This document shows positions 52,377 through 61,610 of a stretch of DNA of 64,000 nucleotides, in pieces. The notes beneath the pieces were generated by a model. The model was not told the DNA's origin. It saw only the letters and a list, made by a program, of their open reading frames with translations, and made no database searches. Made by a program: the position numbers and the translations under genes. Location: assembly GCF_036688685.1 (NCBI RefSeq), contig NZ_JAQQPS010000027.1, forward strand, positions 7,263 to 71,262, in the 5' to 3' direction. The stretch is from JALYUM01 sp036688685. GTDB taxonomy: Bacteria > Pseudomonadota > Gammaproteobacteria > Burkholderiales > Burkholderiaceae_D. Numbering within the stretch: position 1 is the first letter of the stretch; each line of letters starts with the position of its first letter.

Positions 52377-52982
52377 TCAGCGGCGCCGCGCGCGGCGCAT
52401 GGCAAGGAAGCGCCGCAACACGCGCAGCAGGTGCGGCGCGGCTTTGCCATGCTTGCGTGGACGCGTGCAGGCGCGCCGTGCCTGGCGAGCGGCATGGCGC
52501 GCGGCGCGGCGCCAGTCGTCCATGGCCAGCGCGGTGCGGCGCCAGAGGTGGCTGGCGCGCATCCGTTCCAGGTAGCGCGTTTTGAAGGCGATCACGGGTG
52601 CGTGCCAGCGCGCGAACCACGCCAGCGTCAGCAGCTTTGGCAGCGACAGGGTATAGATGCGCGCCACCAGCGCGGCGCCGCCCAGCTTGGCCACGACAAA
52701 GGTGGTCACGCCGGTCGCCACGTGACCGTTGCCAATGGCCAGCAAGGCCAGCAGCTTGACCGGAATGAGCAGCAAGCCGGGCAGCACGAAGGCGCACAGG
52801 GCAGCCCACGGCGGCAGGGCCACGATCAATTGTTCGAACAAGCGCGCCAGTGGTAGCCGTGCCACCCAGCCGCCGATCCACATGCCGGCGCGCCAGAACG
52901 CTTCTTCGAGCAGGACCACCAGGCCGACCAGGTAAACCAGCGGCATGAGCAATCGGCTGCGCGAGGGGAGGGGCGTCGTCAT
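52377..52982 (-). CDS. Conserved inner-membrane protein of unknown function
   Basis: This 201-residue protein starts at ATG 52982. It has two or three hydrophobic segments (LLMPLVYLVGLVVLLEEAFW, WAALCAFVLPGLLLIPVKLLALLAIG, and a shorter TGVTTFVVAKLGGAALVARIYTL) and a strikingly arginine-rich cytoplasmic tail (about residues 140-201, ending RRARRR). I do not recognise a catalytic motif. It lies 8 bases before the histidine kinase and may be co-transcribed with it. Confidence 0.7.
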   Translation of the reverse strand: MTTPLPSRSRLLMPLVYLVGLVVLLEEAFWRAGMWIGGWVARLPLARLFEQLIVALPPWAALCAFVLPGLLLIPVKLLALLAIGNGHVATGVTTFVVAKLGGAALVARIYTLSLPKLLTLAWFARWHAPVIAFKTRYLERMRASHLWRRTALAMDDWRRAARHAARQARRACTRPRKHGKAAPHLLRVLRRFLAMRRARRR

Positions 52983-53057
52983 GCCCCATAATACGGTAAA
53001 CACACTCGTCAACCGGGCAACGGTGCGCGTGCCGGTGCTTGAACGTACAATGGCGCG

Positions 53058-53624
53058 ATGAACAAGGCATTCACCAAAGAGTCGGACCACGACGACGACG
53101 AAGACGCGGTCGCGCTGGCGCAGGCCATTCCTGCCGGCGCGAAAAATTACATGACGCCGGCCGGCTACCAGCGCATCAAGGATGAGCTGCTGCAGCTGAT
53201 CGATGTCGATCGACCCGAGGTCGTCAAAATTGTCCACTGGGCGGCGTCGAACGGCGACCGCTCCGAGAATGGCGACTACATCTACGGCAAGAAGCGCCTG
53301 CGCGAAATCGACCGCCGCATCCGCTTTCTCACCAAGCGCATGGACACGGCGGAAATTGTCGACCCGAGCGTCCATCATGGCAACGACCAGGTCTTCTTCG
53401 GCGCCACGGTCCAGTACCAGACCCACCTTGGCGAAGAGCACACGGTCACCATCGTTGGCATCGACGAGCTCGATCCGCTGCACGGCAAGATCTCCTGGAT
53501 TTCACCGGTGGCGCGCGCCTTGACCAAAGCGCGCGAGGGCGACCTGGTTACGCTGCAGACGCCGCTTGGGGCCGAGGAGCTGGAAATTCTCGCGGTCGAC
53601 TATCCCGCGCCGGTGCCCAACTGA
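53058..53624 (+). CDS. greB: Transcription elongation factor GreB
   Basis: This 188-residue protein has an acidic N-terminal extension (KESDHDDDEDAVAL), the GreA/B coiled-coil domain (YMTPAGYQRIKDELLQLIDVDRPEVVKIVHWAASNGDRSENGDYIYGKKRLREIDRRIRFLTKRM, with the acidic tip DRSENGDY) and a C-terminal FKBP-like domain (VTIVGIDELDPLHGKISWISPVARALTKAREGD). It rescues backtracked RNA polymerase. The heme oxygenase-like gene starts on its last base. Confidence 0.96.
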   Translation: MNKAFTKESDHDDDEDAVALAQAIPAGAKNYMTPAGYQRIKDELLQLIDVDRPEVVKIVHWAASNGDRSENGDYIYGKKRLREIDRRIRFLTKRMDTAEIVDPSVHHGNDQVFFGATVQYQTHLGEEHTVTIVGIDELDPLHGKISWISPVARALTKAREGDLVTLQTPLGAEELEILAVDYPAPVPN

Positions 53625-54184
53625 TGGTGGGCGCACTGGAAGCCTTGCGGCAAGCCACGGCCAGCCGCCACGAACAACTCGACGGCGGCTTGCCGCTGGC
53701 GCACGAGGGCGCCGGCTTGCCGGAATATGCGCTGCACCTGCAACTGCTGCGCGACTGGATGGCGCCGTTGAACGCCTGGCTGGAACGGTTCGACGATGGC
53801 CCCCAGGGCGTCGCCGGCTTGGCGCCGGTCGAGCGCATGGCGCTGCTGCAAGCCGATCTGCTGGAACCGGGCATGCTGCTGCGCGCGCCGTTCAAGGTCG
53901 CGCCGTGGCCCGAGCAGGCCAGCGCGGCCTACCGCTGGGGCGTGGTGTATGTGCTGGAAGGCGCGCAGCTGGGCGGCGCGGTGTTGTACCAGCGCCTGGC
54001 CGCCCGCCTGGCGCCCCATCCGCTGCGCTACCTGCGCGGCGATCCGGCCGGCCCCGGCCCGCGCTGGAGAATGTTCATGCTGGCACTGAAGGAACACGTG
54101 ACGTCGGAAGACGAGATTGCCGACGCATGCACGGGTGCGTGCGCGGCGTTCGACCGCATCCTGGCACTGCACGCCCTGGGTTGA
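53624..54184 (+). CDS. Heme oxygenase-like protein (BphO-type)
   Basis: This 186-residue protein overlaps greB by one base. It has a helical fold with the candidate proximal heme ligand His16 in ATASRHEQLD and the distal-helix motif YVLEGAQLGGAVLYQRL (about 109-125) of bacterial heme oxygenases. It would cleave heme to biliverdin, CO and iron, either for iron supply or as chromophore for a bacteriophytochrome. No phytochrome gene is within this window. Confidence 0.8.
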   Translation: MVGALEALRQATASRHEQLDGGLPLAHEGAGLPEYALHLQLLRDWMAPLNAWLERFDDGPQGVAGLAPVERMALLQADLLEPGMLLRAPFKVAPWPEQASAAYRWGVVYVLEGAQLGGAVLYQRLAARLAPHPLRYLRGDPAGPGPRWRMFMLALKEHVTSEDEIADACTGACAAFDRILALHALG

Positions 54185-54208
54185 CCCGGCGCAGCGATTG
54201 CTGCTGCG

Positions 54209-56464
54209 TCAGCCGCGCTCGCGCTCCACCCGGTTCACGCCCGCCACCTTGCGCAGATTGCGGATCAGGTGCGCCAGGTGCACCCGGTCGGTCACCTGGA
54301 TCGTGAAGCGCAGCTGGGTCATCATGTTTTCGTCGTCTTCGTCCATGCCAACATACGTGATGTTGGCATCCGACTCGCCGATCTCGGCCGCCACGCGCGC
54401 CAGGATGCCTTTTTCGTTGTTGATCAACAGGCGGATGCGACAATCGAAACGGCGGTTCAGGTCGCTGCCCCACTGGACCGGGATCCAGCGGTCCGGTTCC
54501 TTGGCGCGCAGGCGCTGCGCTGGCAGGCATTCGATGGTGTGCACCACCAGGCCCTGGTCGCGCCGCAACTGGCCGATGATGGTGTCGCCGGGAATCGGCA
54601 GGCAACACGGCGACAGTTGCACCGAGACGCCCTCGCTGCCGTAAATGGTGACCGGGTCGAGCTCGCTGCCACCGAGTGCCTGGCTCGGCAGCATGTCGGC
54701 GCTGATGCCCATCAGGCCGAAGATATGGCGCGCCACCAGGGCCGCCATGCGCTTGCCGATACCGATGTCGGCGTACAGCTCGTCGAGCGACTTGGCCGAC
54801 GATTCGCCCAGCAACTTCTCGATGGTGTGGTCCGGCAAAACAGGGTCGATGCCGAGCGCACTCAAGGCTTGCGACAGCAGCTCGGCTCCCAGTTCGACTG
54901 ACTCGCCCAGGTTGATGGTACGCAGGTGGTGGCGGATGGCCGAGCGTGCCTTGCCGGTGCGCACAAAACTGAGCCAGGTCGGGCTCGGGCGCGAGTTGGT
55001 GTCGGTGATGATCTCGACGATATCGCCGTTGTGCAACTCGGTGCGCAGCGGCGCCGTGTCGTTGTTGATCTTCACGCCCACCGTGTGGTCGCCAATGCCG
55101 GTGTGGATGGTGTAGGCGAAATCGAGCGCCGTCGCGCCGCGCGGCAGGGCGATGATTTTCGATTTCGGCGTGAACACGTAGACCGAATCGGGGAACAGAT
55201 CGACTTTCACGTGTTCCAGGAATTCGGCCGAGTCGCCGGTCTGCTGCTGGATGTCGAGCAGCGACTGCAGCCACGCATGGGTGCGCTGCTGCAGGTCGGA
55301 CAGGTTCGATTCGCCATTCTTGTACAGCCAGTGCGCCGCCACGCCAGACTCGGCGGTGCGGTGCATGTCCTGGGTGCGGATCTGGAACTCCACCGGCGTA
55401 CCGTACGGGCCGATCAGCGTGGTGTGCAGCGACTGGTAGCCATTCAGTTTGCGGATCGCGATGTAATCCTTGAACTTGCCCGGCATCGGCTTGTACAGCG
55501 CGTGCAGGGTGCCCAGCGCCACGTAACAGTTCGGCACCGTGTCGACCACGACGCGAAAGCCATATACGTCCAGCACCTGCGAAAACGACAGGTGCTTGTT
55601 GCGCATCTTTTTATAGACGCCGTACAGGGTTTTTTCGCGCCCGTAGACTTCGGCCTGGAGACCGGCCATGGCCAGCGTGCCCTTGACCGACTCGAGGATT
55701 TTCTTGACCACTTCGCGGCGGTTGCCGCGCGCCGCCTTGATGGCCTTGCCCAGCGTGCGGTAGCGCAGCGGATACAGGTGCGAGAACGACAGGTCCTGCA
55801 GCTCGCGGTAGATATTATTCAGGCCCAGGCGGTGCGCGATGGGCACGTACACTTCCATTGTTTCTGACGCGATGCGGCGCTGCTTGGCGGCCACCATGAA
55901 GTCAAGCGTGCGCATATTGTGCAGGCGGTCGGCCAGCTTGATGAGGATTACGCGCACATCGCTGGCCATCGCCAGCAGCATCTTGCGGAAGTTTTCCGCC
56001 TGCGCTTCGACCAGGCTCTGGAACTCGATCTTTTCAAGTTTTGACAGTCCATCCACCAGGTTCGCCACGGGCGAGCCGAAGCGTTCGATCAGCTCGTCCT
56101 TCTTGACGTCCTGGTCTTCCATCACGTCGTGCAGGAAGGCGGCCATGATGGCCTGGGCGTCGAGCTTCCAGTCGGCGCAGATTTCCGCGACGGCGATGGG
56201 ATGGGAAATGTAGGGTTCGCCTGATTTACGCACCTGGCCCAGGTGCATCTCGTCTGAGAAGCGGTAGGCTTCCTTGACTTTCTTCAGTTCGGCGGGAGTG
56301 AGGTATTCGGCCAGCTTGGCGTTGAGCGCGGTGATCGACGCGACGCCGTGAACGGGTGCTGCTTCTTCCTGCGCGATATGGGACGCGCCGGCTTTTGTGC
56401 CCGGGCGCTTGGCCCGGGATTTGGTCTTGCCTGATTCTGTGGAATCCGGAGTGGTGAGGCTCAT
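54209..56464 (-). CDS. spoT: Bifunctional (p)ppGpp synthetase/hydrolase SpoT
   Basis: This 751-residue Rel/SpoT protein has an HD hydrolase domain (HLGQVRKSGEPYISHPIAVAEI, AAFLHDVMED, ILIKLADRLHNMRTL), a synthetase domain (YGREKTLYGVYKKMRNKHLSFSQVLDVYGFRVVV, KLNGYQSLHTTLIGPYGTPVEFQIRT), a TGS domain (DSVYVFTPKSKIIALPRGATALDFAYTIHTGIGDHTVG) and a C-terminal ACT domain. Both catalytic domains look intact. Next to rpoZ and gmk, as in E. coli. It sets the ppGpp level in starvation. Confidence 0.96.
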   Translation of the reverse strand: MSLTTPDSTESGKTKSRAKRPGTKAGASHIAQEEAAPVHGVASITALNAKLAEYLTPAELKKVKEAYRFSDEMHLGQVRKSGEPYISHPIAVAEICADWKLDAQAIMAAFLHDVMEDQDVKKDELIERFGSPVANLVDGLSKLEKIEFQSLVEAQAENFRKMLLAMASDVRVILIKLADRLHNMRTLDFMVAAKQRRIASETMEVYVPIAHRLGLNNIYRELQDLSFSHLYPLRYRTLGKAIKAARGNRREVVKKILESVKGTLAMAGLQAEVYGREKTLYGVYKKMRNKHLSFSQVLDVYGFRVVVDTVPNCYVALGTLHALYKPMPGKFKDYIAIRKLNGYQSLHTTLIGPYGTPVEFQIRTQDMHRTAESGVAAHWLYKNGESNLSDLQQRTHAWLQSLLDIQQQTGDSAEFLEHVKVDLFPDSVYVFTPKSKIIALPRGATALDFAYTIHTGIGDHTVGVKINNDTAPLRTELHNGDIVEIITDTNSRPSPTWLSFVRTGKARSAIRHHLRTINLGESVELGAELLSQALSALGIDPVLPDHTIEKLLGESSAKSLDELYADIGIGKRMAALVARHIFGLMGISADMLPSQALGGSELDPVTIYGSEGVSVQLSPCCLPIPGDTIIGQLRRDQGLVVHTIECLPAQRLRAKEPDRWIPVQWGSDLNRRFDCRIRLLINNEKGILARVAAEIGESDANITYVGMDEDDENMMTQLRFTIQVTDRVHLAHLIRNLRKVAGVNRVERERG

Positions 56465-56553
56465 GCTTTGTATTCTATCTTCAGCTTATGTGATTACAGA
56501 ATAACAGAAGAAAGAAAATCCACGGCCCAACGGCATGCCACTGTCACAGATTA

Positions 56554-56757
56554 TTACATCGGAACTTTTTTGAGCATCTCGATGCCGACCTTGCCGGCAG
56601 CGATTTCGCGCAGGGCCACGACGGTTGGCTTGTCCTTGGCATCGACCTTCGGCGTGTGGCCTTGCAGCAACTGGCGCGCGCGGTAGGTGGCCGACAGCGT
56701 CAGCTGAAAGCGGTTAGGGATATTCTTCAAGCAGTCTTCGATGGTAATGCGGGCCAT
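56554..56757 (-). CDS. rpoZ: RNA polymerase omega subunit RpoZ
   Basis: This 67-residue protein counts from ATG 56757. It has the omega signature MARITIEDCLKNIPNRFQLTLSATYRARQL and KDKPTVVALREIAAGKVG. Omega binds the beta-prime subunit and forms part of the ppGpp site. It lies between spoT and gmk in the usual order. Confidence 0.96.
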   Translation of the reverse strand: MARITIEDCLKNIPNRFQLTLSATYRARQLLQGHTPKVDAKDKPTVVALREIAAGKVGIEMLKKVPM

Positions 56758-56809
56758 GGTAGTTCCTAAATAGCGGTAGTAGCGGTAATAAGCGGGAGGC
56801 AACCGGGAG

Positions 56810-57454
56810 TTAAGCTGCCTGCTGGACGTGTATGCCCAGCTGGGCGAAGAGATCGGCGTTGCGGGCGGCTTGTTGGGCAAATCGCGCGCGTGTCGCTTTG
56901 ACAATCGCGCTCAATTCGGCCAGCGCGACGTTAAATTCCTCGTTGATGATAGCATATTCGAACTCGGGCGCGTGAGCGATCTCGCCGCCAGCCGCCAGCA
57001 GGCGCCGCGTGATGATGTGCGGTTCGTCGGTGCCGCGCTTGTGCAGGCGTTGTTCCAGCGCCTCGATCGACGGCGGCAAAATAAAGATGCCTGCTGCTGC
57101 CGGAAACTGTTTGCGCACCTGGCGCGCGCCTTGCCAGTCGATCTCCAGCAGGATATCGGTGCCGGCCTTCATTTCTTTTTCGACCTGCACGCGCGAGGTG
57201 CCGTAGTAATTGCCGTGCACTTCGGCCCATTCCAGGAACTCGCCGGCGTCGGCGCGCGCGGTGAAATCGGCAGCGCTGGTGAAATGGTATTCGCGGCCGT
57301 CGACTTCACCCGGGCGCGGCGGGCGCGTGGTGGTCGAGATGGACAGCTTGATGGCGGGCTCCATGGCCAGCAGGGCGTTGACGAGGGTCGATTTGCCGGC
57401 GCCGGACGGGGCGGCGACGACGAACAGGCTGCCGGAAAAGGCGGTGAGGGGCAT
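56810..57454 (-). CDS. gmk: Guanylate kinase
   Basis: This 214-residue protein has the P-loop APSGAGKSTLVNALL, the GMP-binding segment SISTTTRPPRPGEVDGREYHFTS and LLEIDWQGARQV, which are the family features. It phosphorylates GMP to GDP. AAGGAA precedes the ATG at 57454. It is first in the gmk-rpoZ-spoT block on the minus strand. Confidence 0.97.
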   Translation of the reverse strand: MPLTAFSGSLFVVAAPSGAGKSTLVNALLAMEPAIKLSISTTTRPPRPGEVDGREYHFTSAADFTARADAGEFLEWAEVHGNYYGTSRVQVEKEMKAGTDILLEIDWQGARQVRKQFPAAAGIFILPPSIEALEQRLHKRGTDEPHIITRRLLAAGGEIAHAPEFEYAIINEEFNVALAELSAIVKATRARFAQQAARNADLFAQLGIHVQQAA

Positions 57455-57520
57455 GGTAGTTCCTTAATTCTTCAGCGTATTAAACAACGCAACAAGTTAT
57501 AACCGCCAACTTAAAAACAG

Positions 57521-57614
57521 TCATTCCCGCGAAGGCGGGAACCCATACCACTTACGAATAGGGATAGCACTAGACGAAGATGCTATGGGTCCTCGCCTGC
57601 GCGAGGATGACGGT
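57521..57614. repeat. Dispersed palindromic repeat (CCCGCGAAGGCGGG type)
   Basis: The left hairpin arm reads CATTCCCGCGAAGGCGGGAA, the right part ATGGGTCCTCGCC...GCGAGGATGACGG, so the ends are imperfect inverted copies (TCATTCCCGCG near the left, CGAGGATGACG near the right). It fills the gap between gmk and yicC. Similar units are common intergenic elements in betaproteobacteria. Confidence 0.7.
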
Positions 57615-57656
57615 CTTGAGGCCGGGGTTACTGATCATTCGGCGACCGTGCGCAGT

Positions 57657-58559
57657 TTACTCGAGGTTCTGCACTTGCTCGCGCATCTGCTCAATCAGCA
57701 ATTTTAACTCCATCGACGCGTCGGCCAGTTCCTTCACCGACGCCTTCGCGCCCAGCGTGTTCGCTTCGCGATTGAGTTCCTGCATCATGAAGTCGAGCCG
57801 CTTGCCGACCTGCCCGCCTTTTTTCAGGATGTGGCGCGTCTCGTTCAAATGCGCCGAGAGGCGCGACAGTTCTTCCGAGACGTCGATTCGGATGCCGTAC
57901 AAGGTCACTTCCTGGCGGATCCGTTCCAGCACTTCCTGGCGCGTCAGCGTGGGCGGTGTGGCGTGACCGGCCAGGCCCAGCGCGTCCTGCATGCGCTCGA
58001 TGGCTTTCTGCTGGAACTGGGCAATCACTTGCGGGATCAACGGCGAGATGCGCTTGACGATGACGTCCATCGCATCGATGCGTGCAACCAGCATCGCTTC
58101 CAGCGCTGCGCCTTCGCGGCGGCGGCTGTCGACAAAGGCGGCAACCGTGGTGGCCGTCAAGGCGGCGACATCGGCCTGGAGCGATTCCTGGCCCACGTGC
58201 GCTTCTTCGATCACGCCGGGCCAGCGCAGCAATTCGGCCACACTCATGGTCGCGGCATCAGCGAAATGCTGGCTCACTTCGTTTTGCAGACGCGCCAGGT
58301 CTGCCAGCAGGCTGGCGTTGAGCACTTGCGAGCCACCCGCCACTTTGCGTCCAAACGACAGGCGCGCTTCGACTTTGCCACGCGTGATGGCAGCCATGAT
58401 GGCCGCCCGCAGATCCGGTTCCAGCGCACGCAATTCGTCGTTAATCCGAAATTGCAGGTCAAGGAAACGTGAATTGACGCTCTTGATCTCGATTGTCAGG
58501 GTGCCCGCAGCGCCTTCGCTGGTCGCAACCGCATAACCTGTCATGCTAGAAATGCTCAA
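57657..58559 (-). CDS. yicC: YicC-family endoribonuclease-like protein
   Basis: This 300-residue protein has the YicC start (SISSMTGYAVATSEG... TIEIKSVNSRFLDLQFRINDELRALEPDLRAAI) and C-terminal DUF1732 (FMMQELNREANTLGAKASVKELADASMELKLLIEQMREQVQNLE). It starts with TTG at 58559 behind GGGGAT; an ATG at 58544 is an alternative. E. coli YicC is linked to RNA turnover. It stands next to gmk in many proteobacteria. Confidence 0.94.
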   Translation of the reverse strand: MSISSMTGYAVATSEGAAGTLTIEIKSVNSRFLDLQFRINDELRALEPDLRAAIMAAITRGKVEARLSFGRKVAGGSQVLNASLLADLARLQNEVSQHFADAATMSVAELLRWPGVIEEAHVGQESLQADVAALTATTVAAFVDSRRREGAALEAMLVARIDAMDVIVKRISPLIPQVIAQFQQKAIERMQDALGLAGHATPPTLTRQEVLERIRQEVTLYGIRIDVSEELSRLSAHLNETRHILKKGGQVGKRLDFMMQELNREANTLGAKASVKELADASMELKLLIEQMREQVQNLE

Positions 58560-58637
58560 AGGGATCCCCGGTTTTTATTCTTTACAAAACAGTGATTTAT
58601 CCACACAATCGGCTTGTTAGCAAGGGAACCTCACCGA

Positions 58638-59612
58638 ATGGCAGCACAAAATAACGCACCACTACCCGATGGCCTGGAACTTGCTGGATATCGTATTGTA
58701 AAGAAAATTGCGTCAGGTGGGTTCAGTATTGTTTACCTCGCATATGACCCTGACGGCAACACGGTAGCCATCAAGGAATACCTGCCCAGCGCATTGGCTT
58801 TGCGCCAGCCGGGCGAACTCGCGCCTGTCATTTCGAAGCCCAATCAGGCCGTTTTTCGCATCGGCCTGAAGTGCTTTTTCGAAGAAGGCCGCGCGCTGGC
58901 CCTGATCGTCCATCCCAACGTCGTGCGCGTGCTCAATTTCTTCCGCGCCAACGAAACGGTGTACATGGTGATGGCATATGAGTCAGGCCACACTTTGCAG
59001 GAACACATTGCGCGCCTGCAGGCGAAAGGCAGCCGGCCAAACGAAGCCTTTATTCGCCAGCTGTTCACGGGCGTCTGCGGCGGCCTGCGCGAGGTTCATG
59101 CGAACATGTTGTTGCATCTTGACCTCAAGCCGGCAAATATTTATTTGCGTACCGACGGCACCCCGATCCTGCTCGATTTCGGTGCCGCGCGCCAGACCGT
59201 GAACATCGATTCACCGCGCGTGGCGCCAATGTACACGCCCGGTTTCGCGCCGCCGGAACTGTATATCAAGGCGTCGAAACTGGGACCGTGGACCGACATC
59301 TACAGCATCGGCGCGGCGATGTACGCGTGCATGGCCGGCTCGGCGCCGCAGCCGGCCGACCAGCGCCGCAAGCTCGACAAGATGGAGCCCCTGATCAACA
59401 AGCTGGTCGCCAATTACTCGGTGGCGATGGTCGAGATGGTGCGCCAGTGTTTGGCGCTCGATCCCCTGGCGCGCCCGCAAAGCTTGTTCTCGCTGCAGAA
59501 AGTGCTGGCCTCCGGGCCGCAGGTGGCGCCCAGCGATGCCGGGCTGGACAAGCCGGCCGGCTGGCGCGGCCTGGTCGGCAAACTCGGCACGCTGGGCCGC
59601 AAACCGGGCTGA
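58638..59612 (+). CDS. Hanks-type serine/threonine protein kinase
   Basis: This 324-residue protein counts from ATG 58638 (AAGGGA upstream); a TTG at 58614 is possible. Kinase motifs are complete: glycine loop ASGGFSIVY (about 25-33), VAIKEY with Lys46, catalytic loop HLDLKPANIYL with Asp162 and Asn167, and DFG at Asp180. No transmembrane helix or sensor domain is seen. It is followed after 66 bases by a PP2C phosphatase, a usual kinase-phosphatase pair. It probably phosphorylates cytoplasmic proteins; its substrates are unknown. Confidence 0.93.
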   Translation: MAAQNNAPLPDGLELAGYRIVKKIASGGFSIVYLAYDPDGNTVAIKEYLPSALALRQPGELAPVISKPNQAVFRIGLKCFFEEGRALALIVHPNVVRVLNFFRANETVYMVMAYESGHTLQEHIARLQAKGSRPNEAFIRQLFTGVCGGLREVHANMLLHLDLKPANIYLRTDGTPILLDFGAARQTVNIDSPRVAPMYTPGFAPPELYIKASKLGPWTDIYSIGAAMYACMAGSAPQPADQRRKLDKMEPLINKLVANYSVAMVEMVRQCLALDPLARPQSLFSLQKVLASGPQVAPSDAGLDKPAGWRGLVGKLGTLGRKPG

Positions 59613-59678
59613 CGTTCAAACAACCATACACGCGCCGCTGATCAACGAATCGAGCGGCCAACCACGACCAGGACCACG

Positions 59679-60623
59679 ATGCAATTCTCCGTTTATCAAC
59701 AGACCCATATAGGCGGTCGCAAGGTCAACCAGGACCGCATGGGCTACAGCTTCACGCGCGAGTCGCTGCTGCTGGTGCTCGCTGACGGCATGGGCGGCCA
59801 TGCGCGCGGCGAAGTCGCCGCCACCATTACACTGCAGACCATGTCGGCCATGTTCCAGCGCCAGGCCAACCCGTACATCAAGGGACCCGAGCGCTTCCTG
59901 CAGGATGCCCTGCTCGAATCGCACGAAGCCATCCTGCGCTATGGCGTGCAGCACGGCATGAAGGACACGCCGCGCACCACCGTGGTGGCGTGCCTGGTGC
60001 AGCACAACAGCGCCATCTGGGCCCACTGCGGCGACTCGCGCCTGTACTGGGTGCGCGGCGGACAAATCCTCGCGCGCACGCTGGACCATTCGCACATCGA
60101 GCACCTCATTTCGAAGGGCCTGGCGCAGCCGTCCGAGCGCGCGACCCACCCCGACCGCAACAAGCTGTATAACTGCCTGGGCGCGTCGAGCGTGCCGAAA
60201 ATCGCCATGTCGCGCCAGTCCAGCATGCAGGCCGGCGACGTGCTGCTGCTTTGCTCGGACGGCCTGTGGGGCGTACTGCCTGATGAAGAAATCGTGCACC
60301 AGCTGTCGAACCACACCATCGTGCGCGCCGTGCCCGACATGATCGGCATGGCCACCACGATTGCCGGCGCCGAAGGCGACAACACCACCGCGCTGGCCAT
60401 CATGTGGCAAGGCGCGGACCTCGGCACGGACGATTCCGGCACGCCTTCGACCATCACCACCGACACGCTGCTGGACGACGAATCGGCCGGTTCCATCGAT
60501 GCCGACGCGCCGCCACCGGTGGTGGTCGAAGCCGCCGTCGACATGTTCGACGAAGACGAAATCGAGCGGGCGCTGGCCGAAATCCGCGGCGCCATCGAAA
60601 AATCTTCCCAAGTACTCAAATAA
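59679..60623 (+). CDS. PP2C-family serine/threonine phosphatase
   Basis: This 314-residue protein has the PP2C metal-binding motifs: ADGMGGHARGE near residue 31, VAC...GDSRLYWVRGG and LLLCSDGLWGVLPDEEI, with the last acidic motif AEGDNTTALAI. A C-terminal acidic tail (about 245-314) is outside the catalytic domain. It would reverse phosphorylation by the upstream kinase. It is between the kinase and rph. Confidence 0.93.
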   Translation: MQFSVYQQTHIGGRKVNQDRMGYSFTRESLLLVLADGMGGHARGEVAATITLQTMSAMFQRQANPYIKGPERFLQDALLESHEAILRYGVQHGMKDTPRTTVVACLVQHNSAIWAHCGDSRLYWVRGGQILARTLDHSHIEHLISKGLAQPSERATHPDRNKLYNCLGASSVPKIAMSRQSSMQAGDVLLLCSDGLWGVLPDEEIVHQLSNHTIVRAVPDMIGMATTIAGAEGDNTTALAIMWQGADLGTDDSGTPSTITTDTLLDDESAGSIDADAPPPVVVEAAVDMFDEDEIERALAEIRGAIEKSSQVLK

Positions 60624-60640
60624 ACAGAAAAGGCAGCACC

Positions 60641-61375
60641 ATGAATTTTGCATCACGCCCGAGCGGCCGCGCCGTCGACCAGTTGCGCACCATCCGCCTG
60701 ACGCGCCAGTACACCAAGCACGCCGAAGGATCGGTCCTGATCGAATGCGGCGACACCAAAGTCATTTGCACGGCCAGCATCGAAGACAAGGTCCCCGGCT
60801 TTTTGAAGGGCAAAGGGCAGGGCTGGCTGACCGCCGAATATGGCATGCTGCCACGCTCGACCCACACGCGCATGGACCGCGAAGCGGCGCGCGGCAAGCA
60901 GTCCGGCCGTACCCAGGAAATCCAGCGCCTTATCGGCCGCTCGTTGCGCGCGGCGTTCGACCTGCAGGCCTTCGGCGAGCGCACCCTGCATCTCGATTGC
61001 GACGTGATCCAGGCCGATGGCGGCACCCGCACCGCGTCGATCACCGGTGTGATGGTGGCGGCGTATGACGCCTTCAGCACCCTGGTCGGGCGCGGCGTGA
61101 TTCCGGCCGTGCCGCTCAAGCATTTCGTGGCCGCCATTTCGGTTGGCGTGTACCAGGGCATGCCGGTGCTCGACCTCGATTACGTGGAAGATTCTGGCTG
61201 TGACACCGACATGAACGTGGTGATGACCGATGCCGGTCACTTCATCGAAGTGCAGGGCACGGCGGAAGGCGCCGCGTTCGACCGGGCCGGGATGAATCGC
61301 CTGCTCGATCTGGCGCAGGGCGGCATTGCCGACCTGGTGACGATGCAGAAGCAGGCGCTGGGTTTGATGGCGTAG
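60641..61375 (+). CDS. rph: Ribonuclease PH
   Basis: This 244-residue protein is full length. It carries the family features (RPSGRAVDQLRTIRLTRQYTKHAEGSVLIECGDTKVICTAS, LTAEYGMLPRSTHTRMDREAARGKQSGRTQEIQRLIGRSLRA, CDVIQADGGTRTASITG). It trims tRNA 3' ends phosphorolytically. It starts 17 bases after the phosphatase, behind AAAGGCAG. Confidence 0.97.
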   Translation: MNFASRPSGRAVDQLRTIRLTRQYTKHAEGSVLIECGDTKVICTASIEDKVPGFLKGKGQGWLTAEYGMLPRSTHTRMDREAARGKQSGRTQEIQRLIGRSLRAAFDLQAFGERTLHLDCDVIQADGGTRTASITGVMVAAYDAFSTLVGRGVIPAVPLKHFVAAISVGVYQGMPVLDLDYVEDSGCDTDMNVVMTDAGHFIEVQGTAEGAAFDRAGMNRLLDLAQGGIADLVTMQKQALGLMA

Positions 61376-61421
61376 TTAGCACCCGCATCGTTCGCATCGC
61401 TACACCGTCACCAACGCCCCC

Positions 61422-61539
61422 ACCGTCATACCGGCGAACGCCGGTACCCATGCTGAGCTGGTCATAAAGTTTACGCCGTCGTCATTTGCGCGGCTTCTGC
61501 CAATTGACTATAGGCCCCGGCCTTCGCCGGGGTGACGGT
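61422..61539. repeat. Dispersed palindromic repeat between rph and rdgB
   Basis: ACCGTCATACCGGCGAACGCCGGTACCCAT on the left and GGCCCCGGCCTTCGCCGGGGTGACGGT on the right are imperfect inverted copies, each with its own hairpin (ACCGGCGAACGCCGGT and CCCCGGCCTTCGCCGGGG). It is the same general class as the element at 57521-57614. Confidence 0.7.
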
Positions 61540-61610
61540 CTTGGGGATGAGGGGTAGAATACCGCCTCTGTCCCGCCGCCTGCGCAACGCCTCATTACAT
61601 CCCCCACACC

